Part shown: positions 19,836 through 24,882 of the stretch, piece by piece
Numbering within the stretch: the first letter of the stretch is position 1
Layout: every line of letters begins with the position of its first letter
IMG/VR virus record: IMGVR_UViG_3300046009_000036
Span: 1-24,882 of that record
Direction: 5' to 3' (one strand)
Source of the DNA: a virus
DNA: 24,882 nucleotides
The notes under the pieces: generated by a model
Told to the model about the DNA's origin: nothing
Database searches by the model: none
The model's input: only the letters and a program-made list of their open reading frames with translations
Position numbers and translations under genes: made by a program

Positions 19836-20522
19836 ATTGACCCGCTAACCCTTCTCGCTGCTGCCAATGCTGCTGTTGCGGCTGTAAAGAAAGGCTGTGA
19901 GCTTTACAAAGAGATCAAGGGCGCAGCGGGGGATGTTAAGGAAGTACTGGACGACTTAAAGGATCAGTACCAGAAGATAGTAGACCCGACACCTGTACAG
20001 AAACAGCAGTACAACGCGGAAGTCCAGCGGGTGCAGGAGATAGCGAAAGCCGACCCGAATGATGTTTACACCAATATTGGTGATCAGTTGGGTGTGTTGA
20101 TGGACAGCTACGACGCGCTAAGTAAGGCGTTACTGGCAGAGCAGGTGGCAGGCAGCAAGGTTTACAAGGGCGAGGAAAGTATTGGTAGGCGGGCATTACG
20201 GCGCATCATCATAACGACGAGACTAGACGCAATGTTAGTTGAGATACGCGAGACGATGGTGTACCGAGCGCCGCCTGAACTTGGGGCGCTGTGGAGCAAG
20301 TTTGAAGAGATGTGGCAGACCATCGTCAAAGAACAAGAAGCAGCTCACGCCGAGGAACTTAAGCTGATACAGATTGCAAGATGGCGACGCAGAAAAAGAA
20401 TAGCGGAAATCAAGGAAAAAGCGGCATGGGTTTCGGCAGTGGTGTTCGTAGTTATATGGGCGGTGGGTCTAATGTGGCTGACGACAAGAAGCGCGATGAT
20501 GAAGACGTCCCTTGGTCACTGA
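19836..20522 (+). CDS. Membrane-anchored helical protein with apparent ATT start
   Basis: A 228-residue reading frame. Between the upstream TAA (19830-19832) and residue 66 there is no in-frame ATG, GTG or TTG. The coding character clearly starts earlier, with a conventional amphipathic start reading (I/M)DPLTLLAAANAAVAAVKKG. ATT 19836 sits six bases after GGAG (19826-19829), so it is the most likely start. The first conventional start, GTG 20031, would cut off the N-terminal domain. The protein is helical throughout (LYKEIKGAAGDVKEVLDDLK, QAEVQRVQEIAKADPND-like), with a basic WRRRKR before one membrane segment at about 198-216. Its 3' 142 bases overlap the gene at 20381 in another frame. Function unknown; possibly envelope or lysis related. 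Confidence 0.7.
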   Translation: MDPLTLLAAANAAVAAVKKGCELYKEIKGAAGDVKEVLDDLKDQYQKIVDPTPVQKQQYNAEVQRVQEIAKADPNDVYTNIGDQLGVLMDSYDALSKALLAEQVAGSKVYKGEESIGRRALRRIIITTRLDAMLVEIRETMVYRAPPELGALWSKFEEMWQTIVKEQEAAHAEELKLIQIARWRRRKRIAEIKEKAAWVSAVVFVVIWAVGLMWLTTRSAMMKTSLGH

Positions 20523-20686
20523 TCGTCGTAGTGCTGGCGGTGCTGTTGACGTTCTTTATTGTCATGCCGATCTTGGCGTTTATGTACTACGACATGTATT
20601 ACGCGACACAGGCAGCGATTCATGAAGTCAGGAAGATGAAAGAATTACGACGTGAGATTCAGCTTGAACGGATGTACGACAAATAA
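20381..20686 (+). CDS. Small inner-membrane protein overlapping its neighbour
   Basis: A 101-residue protein from ATG 20381. Internal in-frame ATGs at 20426 (AAGGA nine bases upstream) and 20455 are alternative starts. The N-terminal 35 residues are Gly/Ser/Lys-rich and polar, then DDKKRDDEDVPW leads into one long membrane segment at about 45-70 (LIVVVLAVLLTFFIVMPILA). A helical basic tail ends ELRREIQLERMYDK. It lies between a membrane-anchored protein and the holin candidate, so a role in lysis control is conceivable. No family is recognised. The membrane and tail part is downstream of the overlap and is the best supported; the exact start is uncertain. Confidence 0.65.
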   Translation: MATQKKNSGNQGKSGMGFGSGVRSYMGGGSNVADDKKRDDEDVPWSLIVVVLAVLLTFFIVMPILAFMYYDMYYATQAAIHEVRKMKELRREIQLERMYDK

Positions 20687-20695
20687 GGAGCAATT

Positions 20696-21208
20696 ATGCT
20701 AACGCTTATCTCTACACTTGGCGGCTACCTAGTCGCTCTCTTTCCAAGACTATTTGATCTACTGCAAGACCGTGCAGACAAGAAGCACGAGTTGGACATC
20801 CTGCACATGCAGATGCGCCAGCAGTTATCGCTGACGGACAAAGGCTATTCCCCGTCAGACAAGACCGAAGAAGTCCGCGAGAACGACGCACAAGACCATC
20901 AGCAGTACATGGCCCAGATGGGTATGGTCTATGGCAATCAAGAAAAGCTATTGGAATCGTCTTCTCAATGGGTAAAAGATATGACGGCGGCTACCCGGCC
21001 TTTCGTGACCTTTATCTTCGTCCTTGAATTGGTGCTGATCAACCTGCTGACGATGCTGTGGATATTCTTACACGGCAGCACAATCACTTCTGTTGGCGAG
21101 TTCATTCAGATCATGGAGATCGTGTTTGATGCTGACGAGATGGCGCTCTTGGGCACGATCATCGCTATGTGGTTTGGCTCCCGTGGTAACTCGAAGGCTG
21201 GCAAGTGA
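20696..21208 (+). CDS. Putative holin (GTA-type / 3TM-like)
   Basis: A 170-residue protein. It has an amphipathic N-terminus (MLTLISTLGGYLVALFPRLF), a charged helical region at 24-95, a clear membrane segment at about 102-124 (PFVTFIFVLELVLINLLTML) and a second hydrophobic segment at about 148-161 ending AMWFGSRG. The RPF start of the membrane part and the final WFGSRG resemble three-TM holins of gene-transfer-agent and phage type (PF11351-like). It directly precedes a lysozyme without its own signal, which needs a holin for export, and sits in the lysis cassette. AAGGAG precedes ATG 20696. Its TGA overlaps a GTG that opens a 24-codon frame. The holin call is by context and pattern. Confidence 0.68.
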   Translation: MLTLISTLGGYLVALFPRLFDLLQDRADKKHELDILHMQMRQQLSLTDKGYSPSDKTEEVRENDAQDHQQYMAQMGMVYGNQEKLLESSSQWVKDMTAATRPFVTFIFVLELVLINLLTMLWIFLHGSTITSVGEFIQIMEIVFDADEMALLGTIIAMWFGSRGNSKAGK

Positions 21209-21279
21209 TCTATCTAGTCTACGCTAGGATGATTGCTACCGTGGGTATCTGTGCTTATTTGATAATTAATTTGCCATGA
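21205..21279 (+). CDS. Candidate 24-residue membrane micro-protein
   Basis: A GTG-initiated frame of 24 residues, (M)IYLVYARMIATVGICAYL then IINLP, which is one uninterrupted hydrophobic segment with a single Arg. Its GTG overlaps the holin-candidate stop (GTGA, 21205-21208). Its TGA overlaps the endolysin start (ATGA, 21276-21279). GAAGG (21193-21197) is seven bases before the GTG. Exact four-base overlaps on both sides, a ribosome-binding site and a purely membrane composition argue for a real small gene rather than a spacer. It could modulate the holin, as antiholins or small lysis peptides do. No homologue is known to me. Confidence 0.5.
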   Translation: MIYLVYARMIATVGICAYLIINLP

Positions 21280-21761
21280 AACTACCACTTGCTACAATTG
21301 CAATGATTAAGCACCACGAGGGGGTCAGATACAAGCCCTACAAGTGTCCGGCTAAGTTGTGGACTATCGGGGTGGGGCATGTGCTTTACCCTGAGCAGGG
21401 CAAGATGCCAGTCGATCAACGCGACAAGTTCGCACTAAAGATAGAGGACTTCCGTGTATTTAGCAAAGACGAAGTGGATACGATCCTTGAGAAAGACTTA
21501 CAGCGCTTTGTCGCTGGTGTTCTTCGTTACTGCCCTGACCATCTTAACGAAAATCGCTTGGGAGCGCTGGTCAGCTTTGCATTCAATGTTGGGCTAGGCA
21601 CTCTTCAGCGGTCTACCCTACGACAGAAGCACAACCGGGGAGACTTTGAAGGCGCAAAGCAGGAGTTCTTAAAGTTCACCAAGGGCGGTGGCAAGGTTCT
21701 GCCGGGGCTAGTCAAACGCCGAAATGACGAGATTGCCCTCTATTTCTCGGAGCCAAAGTGA
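21276..21761 (+). CDS. Endolysin, GH24 phage lysozyme
   Basis: A 161-residue lysozyme that cuts the N-acetylmuramic acid to N-acetylglucosamine bond of peptidoglycan. The GH24 catalytic triad has the E-8-(D/C)-5-T spacing: Glu15 (KHHEGVRY), Cys24 (KPYKC) and Thr30 (KLWTIGVGH). Cysteine in place of aspartate is the known variant of this family. A following core GALVSFAFNVGLGTLQRSTL matches phage lysozymes, as do the C-terminal FTKGGGKVLPGLVKRRNDEI residues. No signal peptide or SAR anchor is seen, so release depends on a holin. Length is typical. It overlaps the upstream micro-gene by four bases and the i-spanin GTG by four bases. Confidence 0.94.
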   Translation: MKLPLATIAMIKHHEGVRYKPYKCPAKLWTIGVGHVLYPEQGKMPVDQRDKFALKIEDFRVFSKDEVDTILEKDLQRFVAGVLRYCPDHLNENRLGALVSFAFNVGLGTLQRSTLRQKHNRGDFEGAKQEFLKFTKGGGKVLPGLVKRRNDEIALYFSEPK

Positions 21762-22222
21762 ACCCTTGGTTGATACTTGCCTTCGTCTTAGCTGTTGGCG
21801 CAGCGGCTGGGGGCGGGTATTATAAAGGCAATTCTGCGGGTAAATCCGAAGTCCAGCAGCAGTGGGACAAGGAGAAGGCCGAGCAGTACGCCGCCTACGC
21901 TAAGGGGCAGGAAGAAGCGCGTCAACGGGAGCAAGCACTACAAGCAAACGCAGACAAGCTGCGGAGGGACAAAGATGCTGAGATTAGGAACATTAACGCT
22001 CGTGCTACCGCTCTTACTAACAGCTTGCGCGACCGCCAAGCCCGCCCCACCGAAACCAATACCGTGCCCAGTACTGCCAGCGTTAGACCAGCCGGTTGTA
22101 GTGGAAAAGAGCTTTACCGAGAGGATGGAGAGTTTCTTGTTAGGCTCGCTGCCGAAGCAGACGGGCTTAAAGCTGCCCTCGACCAATGTTACCGACAATA
22201 CGACGCCGCAAGGCAAAAGTAA
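21758..22222 (+). CDS. Rz: i-spanin, Rz-like inner-membrane spanin
   Basis: A 154-residue protein with an N-terminal membrane anchor (about 4-22, WLILAFVLAVGAAAGGGYYK) and a long periplasmic coiled coil (about 35-95, QQQWDKEKAEQYAAYAKGQE and following). Cys near 114 and in DQCYRQ may form disulfides. This is the layout of phage Rz i-spanins, which link to the outer-membrane o-spanin and fuse the two membranes in the last lysis step. GTG 21758 overlaps the endolysin stop (GTGA). An o-spanin gene is embedded out of frame in its 3' half, exactly as in lambda-type Rz/Rz1. Length is close to the family norm. The gene symbol follows the lambda name by architecture. Confidence 0.88.
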   Translation: MNPWLILAFVLAVGAAAGGGYYKGNSAGKSEVQQQWDKEKAEQYAAYAKGQEEARQREQALQANADKLRRDKDAEIRNINARATALTNSLRDRQARPTETNTVPSTASVRPAGCSGKELYREDGEFLVRLAAEADGLKAALDQCYRQYDAARQK

Positions 22223-22229
22223 GGAATAG
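21975..22229 (+). CDS. Rz1: o-spanin, Rz1-like outer-membrane lipoprotein (embedded)
   Basis: An 84-residue lipoprotein encoded inside the Rz gene in a different frame. The ATG at 21975 has GGAGGG (21963-21968) six bases upstream. The frame is open further upstream to 21795, but that extension is unlikely. The signal peptide is MLRLGTLTLVLPLLLTAC, with lipobox LTAC and lipidated Cys18. A Pro-rich segment typical of Rz1 (AKPAPPKPIPCPVLPAL) follows, then a short folded end. It extends seven bases beyond the Rz stop. It would sit in the outer membrane and bind the i-spanin. Its presence shows the host has an outer membrane. Confidence 0.9.
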   Translation: MLRLGTLTLVLPLLLTACATAKPAPPKPIPCPVLPALDQPVVVEKSFTERMESFLLGSLPKQTGLKLPSTNVTDNTTPQGKSKE

Positions 22230-22231
22230 CC

Positions 22232-23947
22232 ATGCCAAGTACATACTCCCCCGACTTACGCATTGAACTGATTGCCAACGGTGAGCAGTCTGGTACATGG
22301 GGCACAACGACCAACAACAATTTAGGTACGTTGATTGAAGACGCTATTTCTGGCGCGGCAACCGTTACTGTTACTACAACAAATAGTGTTGCTGTACCCG
22401 GCCCTCCTGCGACTTATAGTTATGCATTAACCGCAGCTAATGGTGCGTCGGATGAAGCGCGATGCGCAATGCTCATAATTGGTACGACGTTAACTCAGTC
22501 GTTTAACGTATTTGCGCCGCCCGTCACTAAAACATACATTATTAGAAATATTAGTGGGTACAACATAGCGCTTTACTGCTCAACTACCCTTAACGGTGTG
22601 ATTGCTTCTGGCGCGGGGTTAAATATCCCGAACGGATCAACGATTTTTGTACGTTCAGAGTTTGACCCCATTACTTCGACTTGGGCGTTTTACGATGCTA
22701 TTAACCACGTCAGTGGTAATTTAGACGTCGGCGGCTCTCTTACGCTAGGCACAGCGTTGGCTGTCGCTGAAGGGGGTACCGGACTTAGTACGGTCCCTGC
22801 GCGTTCTATACCGGTTGCAAACGTATTAAATACTCTAACTACTATTACACCAACGGCTAACCAGTCTATTCGGATTAACTCTGCGGGTACGGCGTGGGAA
22901 GCGTATACCCCAACGGGCGGTTCAGGCACAGTTACATCTGTTGGTTTATCTGGCGGTACGACTGGACTAACTGTAGCAAGCAGCCCTGTTACTACTAGCG
23001 GCACGATGACATTAGGGGGTACTCTAGCCGTTGCTAACGGCGGTACAGGTCTAACTGCCACTCCTTCTAATGGTCAGCTTGACATAGGCAACGGCACGGG
23101 GTTCACGCGTACTACATTGACAGCTGGCTCCGGTATATCTATTACTAACGGTTCAGGGTCTATAACGATTGCAGCTACCGGCGGTGGCGGTGCTGTTACT
23201 TCTGTTAGTGGTAGTGGCGCTATAACGGCATCTCCATCTACGGGTGCAGTTGTTGTGTCTGTTGCAGACGCTAGTTCAGGTTCATCAGGTGTTGTTAATA
23301 CAACTAGCCAAACATTTGCTGGGGCTAAGACGTTTAGCAGTTCGTTGACTGCTAATGGGTTTCTATCGAGCAGCACCTCATACAACTATACTTCAACAAC
23401 TTCAACATTTGGCTCTAGTAGTGCTGTTAGCTTTGATATTAGCTCATCTAGGGCGTTTAATATTACTGCAAGTTTTATAAACGCGGGTTCAGATAATGTA
23501 AGTTCATGCGGCTCTGTAGGTACTAGGTGGTCTGTTGTTTATGCTGCAACTGGCACTATTAACACTTCGGATGCAAATACTAAGCAAGACATAGCTGACC
23601 TTGACGATGCTGAGAAGCGAGTAGCTGTACGCATTAAGGGGCTGATTAAGAAGTTCCGATTTAAGGATGCTGTAGAAGCTAAAGGCGACGATGCACGTAT
23701 TCACGTCGGTGTGATTGCCCAAGAAGTGCGCGATGCCTTCACAGCAGAGGGGCTAGACGCTAACCGTTATGGCTTGTTCTGTTCTGACACGTGGTGGGAA
23801 AAAGAAGAGCTGGTTGAGTACAAACACCTCGATGCGCCCCGCCTAGAGCGCGTAATCCATCACACTCCGGTAGAAGGCGCAACAGAGATTACGCAATTAG
23901 GTGTGCGCTACGACGAGTTACTAGCGTTTGTTATCGCTGCAATGTAA
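22232..23947 (+). CDS. Tail fibre with C-terminal S74 self-cleaving chaperone
   Basis: A 571-residue protein. The N-terminal domain MPSTYSPDLRIELIANGEQS with GTWGTTTNNNLGTLIEDAI (about 1-160) is a common fibre base in aquatic phages. The stem has repeats such as AVAEGGTGL (about 178) and AVANGGTGL (about 270) and Ser/Thr-rich beta turns. The C-terminal domain from Ser446 is a peptidase S74 (endosialidase-type) intramolecular chaperone. TSDANTKQDI supplies the Ser446/Lys451 dyad, followed by IKKFRFKDA, HVGVIAQEV and RYDELLAFVIAAM. After trimer folding the chaperone would cut itself off just before Ser446, releasing about 126 residues. It lies after the lysis genes rather than with the other fibres. 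Confidence 0.9.
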   Translation: MPSTYSPDLRIELIANGEQSGTWGTTTNNNLGTLIEDAISGAATVTVTTTNSVAVPGPPATYSYALTAANGASDEARCAMLIIGTTLTQSFNVFAPPVTKTYIIRNISGYNIALYCSTTLNGVIASGAGLNIPNGSTIFVRSEFDPITSTWAFYDAINHVSGNLDVGGSLTLGTALAVAEGGTGLSTVPARSIPVANVLNTLTTITPTANQSIRINSAGTAWEAYTPTGGSGTVTSVGLSGGTTGLTVASSPVTTSGTMTLGGTLAVANGGTGLTATPSNGQLDIGNGTGFTRTTLTAGSGISITNGSGSITIAATGGGGAVTSVSGSGAITASPSTGAVVVSVADASSGSSGVVNTTSQTFAGAKTFSSSLTANGFLSSSTSYNYTSTTSTFGSSSAVSFDISSSRAFNITASFINAGSDNVSSCGSVGTRWSVVYAATGTINTSDANTKQDIADLDDAEKRVAVRIKGLIKKFRFKDAVEAKGDDARIHVGVIAQEVRDAFTAEGLDANRYGLFCSDTWWEKEELVEYKHLDAPRLERVIHHTPVEGATEITQLGVRYDELLAFVIAAM

Positions 23948-23956
23948 GGGGCTACG

Positions 23957-24882
23957 ATGCCACTACAGAACTTACAGTTTCGCCCCGGGGTAAACCGAGA
24001 GGGCACAACGCTTGCCAACGAAGGCGGTTGGTTTGACTGCGACAAGGTGCGATTTCGTTCCGGCTACCCTGAGAAGATCGGTGGCTGGGCTCCGGTGTCT
24101 GCTAATACCTTCTTAGGTGTATGCCGGTCGCTTTGGAATTGGATAACGCTGAAGAACTACAACCTGCTAGGACTTGGCACTAACCTTAAGTTCTACGTTG
24201 AAAACGGTGGGGCGTATTTTGACATTACGCCAATACGAAAAACTACCGATAACAGTCCTACAGGTCAGATTACATTGTCGGTTACAAATGGTTCTAATCT
24301 ACTAACGATTACGGACACAGGCGCTGACTCACTACAAGTCAACGACTTTATAACAATTTCAGACGCCATCGCACTTGGCGGCAACGTCACGGCAGCGGTG
24401 CTAAACAACGAGTTTCAGATCGTTAATGTTATTTCTGGCACGCAGTATCGCGTTCAGTTATCTGTTACATCAAATGCCACTGCAACAAACTCCACAATGC
24501 CAGCGTTAGAAATTGCGTATCAAATAAATACCGGGCTTGATATTTATACCGTAGGGACCGGTTGGGGTGCAGGGCCTTGGCCTTTGTACACAGTTATTAC
24601 GCTAACTAATCCTTTTACCGCCGCTAGTATTGGGGTCACCACAATAACGGTTACTACTCCGACCGCTCACAATTTAACGACAAATAACTATGTCGTTTTC
24701 TCTAGCATCGCGTCTGATGTCTGCGGAATAGTAGGTAGCAGCAGTTTCTTTGAAACAACCTTTCAAGTTACTGTTACCGGCGCTAATACGTTCACCATCT
24801 CTACAGTTATCGGGCAAGCTCCCGGCCCTGTTATTACCTACCCAACCGTTTCCACCGCTGCTAGTGGTGGGGCAGTTACGAT
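23957..24882 (+). CDS. Putative tail nozzle / large tail protein, N-terminal part (partial)
   Basis: An open frame from ATG 23957 to the window edge (308 codons plus two bases, no stop). The N-terminus MPLQNLQFRPGVNREGTTLA then NEGGWFDCDKVRFRSGYPEK and IGGW is a well-known start of a large tail protein in uncultured aquatic phages. It continues with a beta-propeller-like SLWNWITLKNYNLLGLGTNL segment. A beta insert at about 95-175 and an NHGL-like module near residue 230 (TITVTTPTAHNLTTNNYVVF, ANTFTI) resemble modules of the proteins at 2867 and 3360. In short-tailed phages, proteins of this position and size serve as the tail nozzle or distal tube. That is inferred. The C-terminal part is missing. 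Confidence 0.78.
   Translation, partial: MPLQNLQFRPGVNREGTTLANEGGWFDCDKVRFRSGYPEKIGGWAPVSANTFLGVCRSLWNWITLKNYNLLGLGTNLKFYVENGGAYFDITPIRKTTDNSPTGQITLSVTNGSNLLTITDTGADSLQVNDFITISDAIALGGNVTAAVLNNEFQIVNVISGTQYRVQLSVTSNATATNSTMPALEIAYQINTGLDIYTVGTGWGAGPWPLYTVITLTNPFTAASIGVTTITVTTPTAHNLTTNNYVVFSSIASDVCGIVGSSSFFETTFQVTVTGANTFTISTVIGQAPGPVITYPTVSTAASGGAVT

Noticed and set aside
21795-21974. N-terminal extension of the embedded o-spanin frame
   Set aside because: The extension lacks a ribosome-binding site and would bury the signal peptide. ATG 21975 has GGAGGG at ideal spacing and starts a perfect lipoprotein signal.
1-24882. tRNA genes, integrase or attachment sites
   Set aside because: I saw no tRNA-like cloverleaf with CCA end, no recombinase gene and no paired direct repeats that would mark integration. 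The 20-base repeat at 14236 and 17231 is a translation start region, not an attachment site.

Overview
The window is the late structural and lysis part of a tailed double-stranded DNA phage (Caudoviricetes) that infects a Gram-negative bacterium. Nearly all of it is coding. Every supported gene is on the + strand, genes abut or overlap by a few bases (TAATG, ATGA, GTGA), and no integrase, repressor, tRNA or bacterial housekeeping gene was found. The gene families resemble those of uncultured aquatic (marine or freshwater) phages. Two adaptor-like proteins and a putative nozzle protein, with no sheath, tape-measure or tail-tube gene in the window, suggest a short-tailed (podovirus-like) virion. 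That is an inference, because both ends of the genome lie outside the window. The Gram-negative host is supported by an embedded Rz/Rz1-type spanin pair with an outer-membrane lipoprotein.

Layout. 1-2255: head genes (C-terminus of a scaffold-like protein, a head-associated protein, a putative decoration protein, and a Mu gpT-like major capsid protein), closed by a strong intrinsic terminator at 2257-2285. 2286-2387: a non-coding leader. 2388-3851: three small structural proteins, two of them tandem paralogues. 3844-7237: a block of small, very basic Gly/Lys-rich proteins. Three end in exactly the same 15-residue tag (ADGIAQRGKTKGRIC), two more carry diverged copies, and five in the block end in cysteine. 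7237-9470: two adaptor-like proteins flanking a zinc-ribbon protein and two tiny basic proteins. 9467-11617: more small structural proteins and a 14-repeat protein. 11625-19832: a host-recognition region holding three modules of a short beta-rich fibre protein followed by a ~540-residue glycine-rich adhesin, with a 2OG-Fe(II) oxygenase between the second and third modules. 19836-22229: membrane proteins, a holin candidate, a GH24 endolysin and spanins. 22232-23947: a fibre with a C-terminal S74 self-cleaving chaperone. 23957-end: the N-terminal part of a putative nozzle or other large tail protein.

How the parts probably work together. The first genes build the capsid. The adaptor-like and nozzle-like proteins would form the neck and short tail. 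The fibre and adhesin modules would recognise the host. Holin, lysozyme and spanins would breach the inner membrane, peptidoglycan and outer membrane in turn. The basic tagged-protein block has no known role. It lies between capsid and neck genes, so internal or neck virion proteins are a reasonable guess.

Most noteworthy: the shared C-terminal tag, conserved in amino acids but not in codons; the lone C-terminal cysteines; a gene at 19836 whose only possible start is ATT; a 24-codon membrane micro-gene at 21205; a 142-base out-of-frame overlap of two membrane-protein genes; and the triplicated fibre/glycine-rich adhesin module.
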